This document shows positions 24,429 through 33,527 of a DNA stretch of 64,000 bases, piece after piece. Position numbers and translations under genes: made by a program. The notes beneath the pieces are model-generated. The model searched no databases. It was not told the origin of the DNA and saw only the letters and a program-made list of their open reading frames with translations. Each line of letters begins with the position of its first letter. The first letter of the stretch is position 1. Source of the DNA: Nocardia bovistercoris. Lineage in GTDB: Bacteria > Actinomycetota > Actinomycetes > Mycobacteriales > Mycobacteriaceae. Location: assembly GCF_015674855.1 (NCBI RefSeq), contig NZ_JADMLG010000013.1, forward strand, positions 127,327 to 191,326. Reading direction: 5' to 3'.

Positions 24429-24497
24429 GCTCCGTTCCGACCCGAGTCGGTCGGCCGAACGCTCGGTCGCCGAAGTTCGGATTTCCGCCCGTGGGGT

Positions 24498-24986
24498 TCA
24501 GCGACGGCGGGCGGCTTCTATGGCTTCGAATTTGGCGAAGTTGTGGCGGGCGTCGGCGAGGGCGTCGTGGGCGTCCGGCGGAGGTGGGGGGAGGGTGGGG
24601 CGGCCGTTGGCTTCCCAGTGTTGGCGTAGTTCGTTGGTGTAGCGGGGCAGGGCGTTGGGGAGGTCGATCATCGAGCCCCAGAGTTGGCAGAGGGCGACGT
24701 GGTCGTAGGCGCTGATCCAGGCCCACATCTCCGGTTGCACGGTGGGGCGGGGGACGAGGAATTGGTAGAGGTCGTCGCGGATCTGCGCGCGGGTGCGCCA
24801 GCGGGGGGAGGTGGCGGGGGGCAGTTGCGGCAGGACGAATTTGCGTACCCACGGACCCGCCTTGGAGCGATCGAATTCGGTGGACACGGCGTAATATTCG
24901 CGTCCGTCCTCGCAGACGACACCGATCGAGACCAAGTCGATCACCACGCCGTCCTCGATGAATTCGCAATCGTAGAAATATCTCAG
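24498..24986 (-). CDS. Poly(A)-specific 3'-exoribonuclease AS (Rv2179c-like), apparent CTG start
   Basis: The 162-residue enzyme begins LRYFYDCEFIEDG, aligning with the MRYFYDTEFIEDG start of Rv2179c. D6 and E8 (DCE) provide the first DEDD pair, SAYDHVALCQLWG holds the second Asp, and DAHDALADARHN supplies His and Asp of the last motif. RNase AS degrades adenylate-rich RNA 3' to 5'. No ATG, GTG or TTG exists at or near the homologous start: the codon is CTG 24986, nine bases after GAGAGAGG. The nearest canonical choice, GTG 25103, would add 39 non-conserved residues. Confidence 0.88.
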   Translation of the reverse strand: MRYFYDCEFIEDGVVIDLVSIGVVCEDGREYYAVSTEFDRSKAGPWVRKFVLPQLPPATSPRWRTRAQIRDDLYQFLVPRPTVQPEMWAWISAYDHVALCQLWGSMIDLPNALPRYTNELRQHWEANGRPTLPPPPPDAHDALADARHNFAKFEAIEAARRR

Positions 24987-25158
24987 CGAGATCGACCTCT
25001 CTCGGTGCTCGGCGACGGTGACGGCGGGAAGCCGCGAACCAACCCTATGCGGAACGCGGCCCGAGGTCGCGCAAGGGCACCCAAGGGCGGGAATTCCGGA
25101 CACCAAGGTGCCTTCGCACGACCCCTACCTCGGGGTATTCGATATGGTCGGAGGTCCG

Positions 25159-25164
25159 TATCCT
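25159..25164 (+). promoter_or_regulatory. -10 box (TATCCT) for leaderless aroG
   Basis: TATCCT followed by GAATTC and the GTG at 25171, six bases between box and start codon. Confidence 0.55.
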
Positions 25165-25170
25165 GAATTC

Positions 25171-26559
25171 GTGAACTGGACCGTCGACGTACCCATCGAC
25201 CGCTTGCCGGAACTGCCACCGTTGCCAGCCGAGCTGCGCGGGCGTCTCGACGACGCCCTGTCGCGGCCCGCGCTCCAGCAGCCGTCGTGGGATCCGGAGC
25301 AGGCGGCGAACATGCGCACTGTTTTGGAGAGCGTGCCGCCCATCTGCGTGCCCGCCGAAGTCGAGGATCTGCGAGCGCGCCTCGCCGAGGTGGCGCGCGG
25401 TGAAGCCTTCCTCATGCAGGGCGGCGACTGCGCGGAGACCTTCGCGGACAACACCGAACCGCATATCCGCGGCAATATCCGCACCCTGTTGCAGATGGCC
25501 GTCGTGCTGACCTACGGCGCGAGCCTACCCGTTGTCAAGGTGGCGCGGATCGCCGGTCAGTACGCGAAACCGCGTTCGGCCGACCTCGACTCGCTCGGCC
25601 TCAAATCCTACCGAGGCGACATGGTCAATTCGCTGGTCGCCGACGCCGACCTGCGCAAGCACGACCCGTCGCGGCTGGTCCGCGCCTACGCCAACGCCAG
25701 CGCCGCGATGAATCTGGTGCGCGCGCTGACCGGCGCGGGCATGGCCGACCTGCACCGCGTGCACGACTGGAACCGCGATTTCGTCGCCCAGTCGCCCGCG
25801 GGCGCCCGCTACGAGGCGTTGGCCGAGGAGATCGACCGCGGCCTGCGGTTCATGACGGCCTGCCGCGTCAACGACCCGAGCTTGCAGGCGGCGCGGATCT
25901 ACGCAAGCCACGAAGCCCTCGTCCTCGACTACGAGCGCGCCATGCTGCGGCTCGGCGAGAACCCGACCACCGGCGAGCCCGCGCTCTACGACCTGTCCGC
26001 GCATTTCCTCTGGATCGGGGAGCGCACCAGGCAACTCGACGGCGCGCACATCGCCCTCGCCGAACTCATCGCCAACCCGATCGGACTGAAGATCGGTCCG
26101 AGCACCACCCCCGATCAGGCCGTGCAGTACGTGGAGCGGCTCGACCCGAACAACGAGCCCGGCCGCCTCACCCTGGTCTCGCGGATGGGCAACAACAAGG
26201 TGCGCGAGGTGCTCCCGCCCATCATCGAGAAGGTGCAGGCCACCGGCCACCAGGTCATCTGGCAGTGCGACCCCATGCACGGCAACACCCACGAGGCGTC
26301 CACCGGGTACAAGACCCGCCACTTCGACCGCATCGTCGACGAGGTGCAGGGCTTCTTCGAGGTGCATCACGCGCTCGGCACCCATCCCGGCGGCCTGCAC
26401 ATCGAGCTGACCGGCGAGAACGTCACCGAATGCCTCGGCGGCGCGCAGGACATCTCGGACCTGGATCTGAACAGCCGCTACGAGACCGCGTGCGACCCCC
26501 GGCTCAACACCCAGCAGTCGCTGGAGCTGGCCTTCCTGGTCGCCGAGATGTTGCGCTGA
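25171..26559 (+). CDS. aroG: Class II 3-deoxy-D-arabino-heptulosonate 7-phosphate synthase
   Basis: The 462-residue enzyme has the same length as M. tuberculosis AroG and the class II signatures FLMQGGDCAETF (about 88), AGQYAKPRSA (about 131), the WIGERTRQLDGAH segment (about 285) and the metal/substrate sites in QCDPMHGNTHEA (about 368) and THPGGLHIELTGENVTECLGG (about 403). It condenses PEP and erythrose 4-phosphate, the entry of the shikimate pathway; in mycobacteria it partners with chorismate mutase. GTG 25171 reproduces the MNWTVDVPID start of the family; an ATG at 25144 lies in frame but is less likely. Confidence 0.97.
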   Translation: MNWTVDVPIDRLPELPPLPAELRGRLDDALSRPALQQPSWDPEQAANMRTVLESVPPICVPAEVEDLRARLAEVARGEAFLMQGGDCAETFADNTEPHIRGNIRTLLQMAVVLTYGASLPVVKVARIAGQYAKPRSADLDSLGLKSYRGDMVNSLVADADLRKHDPSRLVRAYANASAAMNLVRALTGAGMADLHRVHDWNRDFVAQSPAGARYEALAEEIDRGLRFMTACRVNDPSLQAARIYASHEALVLDYERAMLRLGENPTTGEPALYDLSAHFLWIGERTRQLDGAHIALAELIANPIGLKIGPSTTPDQAVQYVERLDPNNEPGRLTLVSRMGNNKVREVLPPIIEKVQATGHQVIWQCDPMHGNTHEASTGYKTRHFDRIVDEVQGFFEVHHALGTHPGGLHIELTGENVTECLGGAQDISDLDLNSRYETACDPRLNTQQSLELAFLVAEMLR

Positions 26560-26573
26560 TCCGAACCCGCGAC

Positions 26574-28523
26574 TCAGGGCAGCGCCGTGAGGTTCACGGT
26601 GCTGCCCGGCGCGATCTTGCTGTTCGCACCGGGGCTCTGGCCGATCACCACGGAGTTGTCGGACGGCGTCAGCTGCTGGACCTGCACGGTCAAACCGAGG
26701 TTCTGGAGTCGCGCGCGGGCGTCGCCGACGCTCTGACCGACGACGAACGGCATCTTCACCGCGTTCGACACCACGAGCGTCACGCTGTCGCCCCGGCTCA
26801 GGGTGCTGCCCGCCGCCGGGTCGGTGCCGATGACCTGGTCGGCTTCCAACTGTTTGTCGTAGTCGGTGCGGGTCTCGCCCACCTTCAACCCCGCCGAACC
26901 CAGCGCCGACACGGCGTCCTCGGTGGATTTGCCGCGCACATCGGGCACCTTCACCGGCTGCGCGCCACTGCTGCGATACACCTTGACCTGCGCGCCCATC
27001 GGCAACACCGTCCCCGACGCGGGTTCGACCCGAGCCAGCGTGCCCTTCGGCGCCTGACTCCCGGTCTCGCCCGCGTCCACCGGTTGCAGGCCCGCGTCGC
27101 GGATCAGCTGGTTGACCTTCGACACCTGGTCGCCCACCGCGATCTCGGGCACCCGAGGTTTACCGCTGGACACCAGCACCGCGACCGTCGACCCCTTGCC
27201 GATCTTCGCGCCCGCGGACGGATCGCTGCCGACCACGCCGCCCACCGGCACCGTGTCGGAGGCCTTCTGCCTGATCTCGGTGTCGAACCCGGCCTCGCGT
27301 AATTCGGCCGTCGCCTGATCGGCGGTCAAACCCGCGATCGGCGGCACCGACTCGTATCGGCCGAAGCCGAGCCACCAGCCGCCGACACCGACGATCAAGG
27401 TCAGCACGGCCACGATCGCCACCCACACCAAGGTGGTGCGGCGGGTCTGTCGCGGATCGGGGGCGTAGGTCTGGAACGGTGTCGGCTGGCGCAGGCCGGT
27501 GGGCTGATCGGGCGGCCCGTAACCGTCGACGGGACCGTAATCGGGCACGCGCGGACGCTGCGCGGTCACCATCCTGGTGTGCTGCGCCGCATCCGGCGCG
27601 GGGGCCGCGTGCGCCTGCCGAACCGGCTCGGGGGCCGGTCGATAACTCGCGCTCACATGTTCGGCCGACTCCTGCGGCGCGGGCACCCGGTACGGCGGCA
27701 ACCGCAACTCGGCCGCGATCGCGCGCAATCGCGCACCCATCTCGTTCGCGTCGGCGAAACGCCCCTCCGGGTCGCGTGCCGTGGCGTTGGCCACCAGCTC
27801 GTCGAACTCCGGCGGAATGCCGCCGATGAACCGGCTCGGCGGCGGCACGTCCTTCTCCACCCGCTGATACGCGATCGCCAGCGAATTATCACCGGTGAAC
27901 GGCACCTGCCCGGTGAGCAGCTCGAAAATGAGCACACCGGAGGCGTACACGTCGCTGCGAGAATCGGCGCTGCCCGACATCACCTGCTCGGGCGAAAGGT
28001 AGGCGGCGGTGCCGAGAACGACACTGGCCGAGGTGGTACTGGCGGCCGCGACCGCGCGCACCAGCCCGAAATCGGCGATCTTGACCTCGCCGGAATCGGA
28101 GATCAACACATTCTCCGGCTTGATGTCACGGTGCACCAGACCCGCCGCGTGCGCCACACCGAGCGCCGCCAACAGCGGCTCGGCCACCGCCCGCACCGCG
28201 TGCGGCGGCATCGGACCGCGTTCGCGCAACAATTCGCGCAGAGTGCCGCCCTCGACCAGCTCCATGATCAGAAACGGAAACTCGCCGTCGACGCCCTGGT
28301 CGTACACCGCGACCAGCGAAGGATGTTTCAGTTTCGCGACCGCGCGCGCCTCGAATTCGAAACGCGACAGGAATTGCGGATCGGACGCGAATTTCGGGTC
28401 CATGACCTTGATGGCGACCGGACGATCCAGGCGCGTGTCCACACCGCGGAACACCATCGACATACCGCCGCGGGCAATCGGCGCGTCGATCCGATAGCGC
28501 CCCTCCAGCATCTGGCCGATCAA
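26574..28523 (-). CDS. pknL: Serine/threonine protein kinase PknL with four PASTA repeats
   Basis: The 649-residue protein has a Hanks-type kinase domain (1-275): GG-rich loop, VAIKVM (K39), HRDIKPEN (131-138), DFG (151-153) and an activation loop with TSASVVLGTAAYLSPEQ. A Pro-rich juxtamembrane linker (280-360), one membrane helix (about 364-387) and four PASTA repeats (392-649) follow, placing a wall-muropeptide sensor outside. M. tuberculosis PknL lacks PASTA domains, as I recall; corynebacterial PknL has them. The TTG at 28523 has GGAGGA seven bases upstream; a TTG at 28550 is the alternative. It is divergent from its likely substrate gene. Confidence 0.94.
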   Translation of the reverse strand: MIGQMLEGRYRIDAPIARGGMSMVFRGVDTRLDRPVAIKVMDPKFASDPQFLSRFEFEARAVAKLKHPSLVAVYDQGVDGEFPFLIMELVEGGTLRELLRERGPMPPHAVRAVAEPLLAALGVAHAAGLVHRDIKPENVLISDSGEVKIADFGLVRAVAAASTTSASVVLGTAAYLSPEQVMSGSADSRSDVYASGVLIFELLTGQVPFTGDNSLAIAYQRVEKDVPPPSRFIGGIPPEFDELVANATARDPEGRFADANEMGARLRAIAAELRLPPYRVPAPQESAEHVSASYRPAPEPVRQAHAAPAPDAAQHTRMVTAQRPRVPDYGPVDGYGPPDQPTGLRQPTPFQTYAPDPRQTRRTTLVWVAIVAVLTLIVGVGGWWLGFGRYESVPPIAGLTADQATAELREAGFDTEIRQKASDTVPVGGVVGSDPSAGAKIGKGSTVAVLVSSGKPRVPEIAVGDQVSKVNQLIRDAGLQPVDAGETGSQAPKGTLARVEPASGTVLPMGAQVKVYRSSGAQPVKVPDVRGKSTEDAVSALGSAGLKVGETRTDYDKQLEADQVIGTDPAAGSTLSRGDSVTLVVSNAVKMPFVVGQSVGDARARLQNLGLTVQVQQLTPSDNSVVIGQSPGANSKIAPGSTVNLTALP

Positions 28524-28672
28524 GTGATGTCCTCCGGCTTTTCCCGACAACGGTCGCCTGGGTGCGACCCCAACGATCGTAACCGTGCCCGGTCACGCGA
28601 CCGGGGCGCGCGTCGAATGCGGCCTGTGTGTTCGACGGGGTGGGCGTGCGGACCGGCGCCGCTCGCAGCGAC

Positions 28673-28678
28673 TAACAT
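28673..28678 (+). promoter_or_regulatory. -10 box (TAACAT) for leaderless Rv2175c-like gene
   Basis: TAACAT followed by seven bases and GTG 28686; no ribosome binding site lies between. Confidence 0.55.
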
Positions 28679-28685
28679 TGTCGGT

Positions 28686-29054
28686 GTGAGCGCATTTCCC
28701 TGTAGCGACGATGTCCTCGACGAGTCGGTTGTGTTGATTCCGCTGCCCGAAGTGGCGGACAGGCTCGGAGTTGTGGTGACTCGGGTGCATCAGATGTTGC
28801 GTGACCATCAATTGCTCGCGGTGCGTCGGGCGGGGATTGTCGGGGTGCCCGAGCGGTTTTTCGATGCCGATGGGGAGGTGGTGAGATCGTTGCCCGGGCT
28901 TATTACCGTGATGAAGGACGGGAAGTATTCGGACGAGGAGATTCTCGGGTGGATGTTCGCCGAGGATTCGTCTCTGCCCGGTGCGCCGGTTGATGCCCTG
29001 CATGGGCCGTTGGCGCGCGAGGTGGTGCGCAGGGCTGCGGCCGAGCCGTTCTGA
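28686..29054 (+). CDS. Winged-helix DNA-binding protein (Rv2175c-like)
   Basis: A 122-residue protein. PLPEVADRLGVVVTRVHQMLRDHQLLAVRRAG (about 19-50) is the helix-turn-helix; GVPERFFDADGEVVRSLPGLITVMKDGKYSDEEILGWMF follows, then a short C-terminal helical part. Rv2175c is a DNA-binding protein phosphorylated by PknL near its N-terminus, which lowers DNA binding. Here the divergent neighbour is pknL as well, so the same kinase-substrate pair is likely. Start GTG 28686, apparently leaderless. Confidence 0.9.
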   Translation: MSAFPCSDDVLDESVVLIPLPEVADRLGVVVTRVHQMLRDHQLLAVRRAGIVGVPERFFDADGEVVRSLPGLITVMKDGKYSDEEILGWMFAEDSSLPGAPVDALHGPLAREVVRRAAAEPF

Positions 29055-29065
29055 GGGGGGCGGTG

Positions 29066-30031
29066 TCAGTGCTGGAAGGGAGTTTTGGCTAGTTCGGTCA
29101 GTGCTTTGCCCACGCGGTGGGTGTGGGGGACTGTGGCTCTCGTGTGGAAGATTTCGTAGTCGATTTTTTCTATTCGGGTGAGGATTTCGGCGTAGAGGGT
29201 GCTCGCGGTGCGGATTGCGGGGCGGACCGTGGGGTGTAACAGGGCCGTGCCGGGGGCGGCTCGGCGGTAGAGGTCGCGGTTCACGGCTATCAGGTGAGTC
29301 AAGGCGCGGCGGAGTTCTTTTGTGGTTTTTCGGGTTCGGTGGCAGTGGGTGAGCATGGGTTCGTCGACGCCGAAGGCTGCCAGGTCTTCGGTGGGGAGGT
29401 AGATGCGGCCTCGGTCCAGGTCTTCGGCTGTGTCGCGGAGGAAGTTGGTCAGTTGGAACGCTTCGCCCAATGCGGCGGCGGCGGGTTCGGCTTCCTCGAT
29501 CGTGACGGTGGTGCCCAGTACGGGGAGTAGTTGCAGGCCGATGGCTGCCGCGGAGCCTCGCATGTATTCGCGGAGGTCGGTCATGGTGGCGTAGCGGGCG
29601 CGGAATCCGGGGGTGTCGGGGATGTCCATGCGCATGGAATCCAGGAAGGTCAGGAAGTGCGCGGTGTCGATGTCGTATCGGCGGATGGTGTCGGCGACGG
29701 CGAACAGGATATGGGGTGCGATGGGGGCGTCGGCCGAGGCGGTGGGTGCGGCGCCTTCGGCGATCATGGTGCGCAGGTGGTGTTCGACCAGATCCAGTCG
29801 ATGTGCCGCGTGTGCGGCCGATTGTGCTTGCGCCGAGACGGATTCGGCATTGTCCACGATGTCGTCGACGCTGCGGGCGAAGGCGTACAGGGCGTGGACG
29901 GCGCGGCGGCGGTCGGGGGAGAGCAGGCGGGTCGCCAGGTAGTAGGTGCGGCCGTGTTCGGCGGCGACGCGCAGGCAGGTGCGGTATGCCTCGGCCGGGT
30001 CGAACGCGGGGCGATCTCGGGTCGAGGTCAC
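29066..30031 (-). CDS. crtB: Phytoene synthase
   Basis: The 321-residue enzyme carries the squalene/phytoene synthase signatures: YAFARSVDDIVDN (first Asp-rich motif, about 50-62) and AFQLTNFLRDTAEDLDRGRIYLP (second motif, about 200-222). It joins two geranylgeranyl diphosphates to phytoene. The GTG at 30031 overlaps the mptA stop (GTGA), so crtB is translated from the mptA message. This is unusual gene order: mptA and idsA2 are neighbours in M. tuberculosis, and here crtB and crtI have entered the set, giving idsA2-crtI-mptA-crtB in transcription order. Confidence 0.94.
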   Translation of the reverse strand: MTSTRDRPAFDPAEAYRTCLRVAAEHGRTYYLATRLLSPDRRRAVHALYAFARSVDDIVDNAESVSAQAQSAAHAAHRLDLVEHHLRTMIAEGAAPTASADAPIAPHILFAVADTIRRYDIDTAHFLTFLDSMRMDIPDTPGFRARYATMTDLREYMRGSAAAIGLQLLPVLGTTVTIEEAEPAAAALGEAFQLTNFLRDTAEDLDRGRIYLPTEDLAAFGVDEPMLTHCHRTRKTTKELRRALTHLIAVNRDLYRRAAPGTALLHPTVRPAIRTASTLYAEILTRIEKIDYEIFHTRATVPHTHRVGKALTELAKTPFQH

Positions 30032-31719
30032 GACCGGCTTGTGGCGGCGGCGGGGAGTTCGGTGGGTGCGGTGCGCAGGCGCAGCGGGTCGACCTTGCGC
30101 AGTGACAGCGCGGCCACCACGGCGACGAAAGTCGCGGCCATCACGTGCCAGAAGTTGTAGAGGCCGATGGAGCCGTCCGGTTGGAACACCAGCATCAGCC
30201 AGGTGCAGAGCCCGACCAGCGCCATGAGTGTGCCGGTGGACAGCGCGAATCCGGCGGCCAGCGCCAACGGCCACGAGTAGTACCAGGGCAGGGCTGCGGG
30301 GGACAGGATCACGATGGCGACGAAGGCGATGAGGATGCCGAGGACGGCTTCGCGTTCGCTGTGCCGGAAGCGCCACCACGTCCACGCCAGCACCGCGACC
30401 AGGGCGAGCGCGCACAGTGCGCGGGTGATCGCCAGGACCGGTTCGGTGCTGAGGGGGGTGATCCAGGTGACGGTGTGGGCCATGATCGTCGGCAGCGACA
30501 GCCAGTTGATGATCTTCTTCGAACCCGACAGCGCGGTGAGCCAGCCGATGCCGACGCCCGCGATGGCCGAGGCGGCGACGAAGACCGCCGCGAACACGCC
30601 GAGTCCGAGGCCCGCGATCTTGGCGAACATCATCGTCGGATGCGGCATGTCCTGGGAGGCGCGCGCGGCGTCGTCGTGTTCGGAGTCGGTGACCTGCGAC
30701 GGGTCGAGTCCGGCGCGCTGGGCGGCGCGGCGTTCCTTCTCGTGCAGCATCCAGATCCACACCAGGAACGGCAGGGCGATGCCCGCTGTGGCCTTGATCG
30801 CGACGCCGATCGCGACCACCACGATGCCCGCCACGTGGTGCCGTTCCAGCACCAGCGCGATGCCCGCGCACATCAGGCCGACCATCAGCATCTCGTTGTG
30901 CACGCCGCCGATGAGATGGATGAGCACCAGCGGGTTGAGGACCGCGAGCCACAGCGCGACGGCGGGCTTGCCCCCGAGGTGTTTGGTGAGATACGGCACC
31001 GCCCACATCATCAGCGCGAGGCCGGGCAGCATCACCAGCCGCAGCGCGATCGTGCCCGCCACCACGTTGTCGCCGGTGATGGCGGTGATGGCGCGGCCGA
31101 GCAGCAGGAACACCGGGCCGTATGGCGCGGTGGTCGTGGTCCACACCGGGCTCACGTTGTCCAGCAGCACACCGGGATTCGCGACCGGGCCGACCTGGTA
31201 GGGGTCGAAGCCGTCGCGCAGCAGTGCGCCCTGGGCGAGGTAGGAGTAGGCGTCGCGGCTGAACATGGGCACCGCGAACAGCAGCGGGAAGATCCAGATG
31301 CCGACGATGGCGCGTAACTCGTTGAGCGTGACACCGGCGCCCTGGCGGTCGCCGAGTCCGATGGTGGTGCGGCCGAGGCGGACCCACGCGGTGATCATGA
31401 GCAGCACGCCGACCCAGATCACCATGGTGGACAGCGCGTAGCCGTGCCCGAATCGCAGCCAGGACAGGTGCATCGCCTCGAGCAGCGGATCGCGCCTGCG
31501 CACACTGCCCGCGCCGAGTCCGCCGAAGGTGATCATCACCGCGCCGAAGAATCCGAGCAGCGCGGCGTGTCCTTCCGGGCTGCGGGCGAAGTCGGCGTAG
31601 GTGTGCAGTCGGGAACGCCACCCGTCGGTGCTCGTGGCGTGGGTGGCGTCGGCGCTCGTCTCGCGCGGCGCCGTTGCTATGGATTCGGCGGTGTCGGCGC
31701 GCGTCTCGGGGGGTGGCAT
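30028..31719 (-). CDS. mptA: Alpha-(1->6)-mannopyranosyltransferase A (lipomannan/LAM core elongation)
   Basis: The 563-residue polytopic protein has about 13 membrane helices and the GT-C marks: an early loop with the acidic pair in MFSRDAYSYLAQG (about 143), DPYQVGPVANPGVLLD and APYGPVFLLLGR, and an extracytoplasmic C-terminal part. MptA uses decaprenyl-phosphomannose to extend the alpha-1,6-mannan core in the periplasm. It matches Rv2174 in position, next to pknL/Rv2175c. The N-terminal 40 residues are polar and cytosolic. Its start at 31719 lies 64 bp after the crtI stop. Confidence 0.92.
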   Translation of the reverse strand: MPPPETRADTAESIATAPRETSADATHATSTDGWRSRLHTYADFARSPEGHAALLGFFGAVMITFGGLGAGSVRRRDPLLEAMHLSWLRFGHGYALSTMVIWVGVLLMITAWVRLGRTTIGLGDRQGAGVTLNELRAIVGIWIFPLLFAVPMFSRDAYSYLAQGALLRDGFDPYQVGPVANPGVLLDNVSPVWTTTTAPYGPVFLLLGRAITAITGDNVVAGTIALRLVMLPGLALMMWAVPYLTKHLGGKPAVALWLAVLNPLVLIHLIGGVHNEMLMVGLMCAGIALVLERHHVAGIVVVAIGVAIKATAGIALPFLVWIWMLHEKERRAAQRAGLDPSQVTDSEHDDAARASQDMPHPTMMFAKIAGLGLGVFAAVFVAASAIAGVGIGWLTALSGSKKIINWLSLPTIMAHTVTWITPLSTEPVLAITRALCALALVAVLAWTWWRFRHSEREAVLGILIAFVAIVILSPAALPWYYSWPLALAAGFALSTGTLMALVGLCTWLMLVFQPDGSIGLYNFWHVMAATFVAVVAALSLRKVDPLRLRTAPTELPAAATSRS

Positions 31720-31783
31720 ATGGTGTCGGTCCCCCCGGTAGGTCGTGCGGTCGCAACCGCGAGCGAATAGGTCGGCGATCAGT

Positions 31784-33364
31784 TTAATGGTTCGTGGGGA
31801 ACCCTATCCCGGCGGCGCGTTCGGTGCGGTCCCGGCTGTTGTCCGCGCCGCCCGTCACCCGGTTCGCCGCGAGTTTTCCGGACAGCAGCACCGTTGGCAC
31901 TCCGACACCGGGTGTGGTGCCGCAACCCGCGATAACCACATTGTCGCCCGCGGTCGGGAAATTGCGCGAGCGGAAGGGGCCTGTCTGCCGGAACACATGT
32001 GCGGCGGAGAACGGCGTGCCCGCGAGCATGCCCTGGTCGTGCCAGGTCCGCGGGGTGTCGAGGCGGTCGACGGTGAAATGCTCGGCGATGCCGTGGTAAC
32101 CGCGCCGCTCCAGGACGTCGAGCAGTTCGCGCAGGTAGGCCGGACCGATGTCGGTCCACTCCAGCGGCGCGGAGTCCAGGTTCGGGCACGGCGCGAGCAG
32201 GGAGAACGGCTCGTGGGCGCCGTCGGGGCGGGTGATGAGCAGCGCGGGATCGGTGAGGGCGGGCCGTGTCAGCAGCAGTGACGGGTCGCTCATGAGTTTG
32301 CCTCTGCCGCGACCGGCGGCGATTTCGGCGAAGGTGCGCTCCCAGGCGGCGCCGAAGTCGATGGTGTGGTGCGCCTGGATCGGCCAGCGCGCGGCGATCG
32401 GGGCGGGGACGGTGCCGTGTGCGACGACCGCCGATGGGGAGGCGCGCAGTCGGCGGCGCCGGATGCCGAAGCGTCGCAGCGAGCCGAGGTCTGCGGTGAG
32501 CACGACGGCGTCGCAGGCGAGGGAACCGCCGTCGGCCAGCCGCACCCGGCGCGCGCGGCGGCGATGGAATTCCAGGCCGACCGCCTCGGTGTTCAGGCGC
32601 AGCGTCGCACCGGCCGAGGTGAGCGCGTCGGCCATGGCCGCGGCGACCGCACGCATCCCGCCCTCGGGGAAGTACACCCCGAGCGAGGTGTCCATGTGCG
32701 GGATCGCGCCGTAGACCGCGAGCGCTTCGGCGGGCGCGACGCCCGCGTACAGGGCCTGGAAGGTGAACAGCCTGGCCAGGCGCGGGTCGCGCAGGAACCG
32801 GTCGACGCGCGGGCCGAGCCTGCCGAATCCGCCGAGCCGCACGAGGTCGAGCAGCGCGGCGCGTTTCGCGGGGATCCGCACCATGTCCAGCGGCGAATCG
32901 AAGTTGGTGTCCATGAATTCGGTGAATTCGGCCCGGTAGACGCGGGCCAGCCAGTCGCGCAGGCGGCGGTAGCGGCGGGCTTCGTCGGGTCCGCAGGTGC
33001 GCGCGACCTCCTCGGCCATCAGGTCGGGGTCGGCGAAGACCCGGATGGTCGAATCGTCGGCGAAACGCGCGTGATAGCCGGGCGCGAGCGCGCGGATGCG
33101 CAGCGGCGGCGTGCAGGTCGAGCGGGTGTGCCCGACCGCGGCCAAGGCGTCGTCGATCAGTTCCGGCAGGGTCAGAACCGTTGCGCCGGAATCGATGTCG
33201 TAGTCGGGTCCGCGGTGGAACCCGACCCGCCCGCCCGGATGGTCGGCGCGCTCGAGAACCGTCACGGCGCGGCCGGATCCGCGCAGGTACAGCGCCGCGG
33301 CCAGACCAGCCAAGCCCGCGCCGACCACGACGACGTGCTCGGTCGGTCCCGCGACGGTTTTCAT
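31784..33364 (-). CDS. crtI: Phytoene desaturase (CrtI family)
   Basis: The 526-residue FAD enzyme has the Rossmann fingerprint VVVVGAGLAGLAAALYLRGSGRAVTVLERADHPGGR at the N-terminus and the C-terminal CrtI signature GDNVVIAGCGTTPGVGVPTVLLSGKLAANRV. It would desaturate phytoene to lycopene or a neighbouring product. AGGAGAG precedes ATG 33364. A decayed copy of its first 20 codons lies upstream at 33746, and a perfect 16-bp stem-loop sits 49-85 nt upstream of the start. CrtI, crtB and idsA2 provide the steps from isoprenyl diphosphate to coloured carotene. Confidence 0.92.
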   Translation of the reverse strand: MKTVAGPTEHVVVVGAGLAGLAAALYLRGSGRAVTVLERADHPGGRVGFHRGPDYDIDSGATVLTLPELIDDALAAVGHTRSTCTPPLRIRALAPGYHARFADDSTIRVFADPDLMAEEVARTCGPDEARRYRRLRDWLARVYRAEFTEFMDTNFDSPLDMVRIPAKRAALLDLVRLGGFGRLGPRVDRFLRDPRLARLFTFQALYAGVAPAEALAVYGAIPHMDTSLGVYFPEGGMRAVAAAMADALTSAGATLRLNTEAVGLEFHRRRARRVRLADGGSLACDAVVLTADLGSLRRFGIRRRRLRASPSAVVAHGTVPAPIAARWPIQAHHTIDFGAAWERTFAEIAAGRGRGKLMSDPSLLLTRPALTDPALLITRPDGAHEPFSLLAPCPNLDSAPLEWTDIGPAYLRELLDVLERRGYHGIAEHFTVDRLDTPRTWHDQGMLAGTPFSAAHVFRQTGPFRSRNFPTAGDNVVIAGCGTTPGVGVPTVLLSGKLAANRVTGGADNSRDRTERAAGIGFPTNH

Positions 33365-33412
33365 CAGAGCTCTCCTCGACGCCGTGCGCTCACCTCGGGG
33401 CGCGCGGAGATG

Positions 33413-33449
33413 GCCGGATATCGGGGCGGGGTTGCCGCCCCGATATCCG
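33413..33449 (-). terminator. Perfect 16-bp stem-loop in the crtI leader
   Basis: Arms 33413-33428 and 33434-33449 are exact reverse complements with a GGTTG loop. It lies between the crtI-like fragment and the crtI start. It may be a terminator that attenuates readthrough from idsA2, a processing or stability element, or a repeat insertion; no T-run supports classical termination. Confidence 0.55.
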
Positions 33450-33527
33450 GCGCACCGTGGTCCTCGCGGCCCCGACGTGGCCGCATCGATGTCTCGGATG
33501 CGGAAGTATCAACTCCCGCAACGGATC

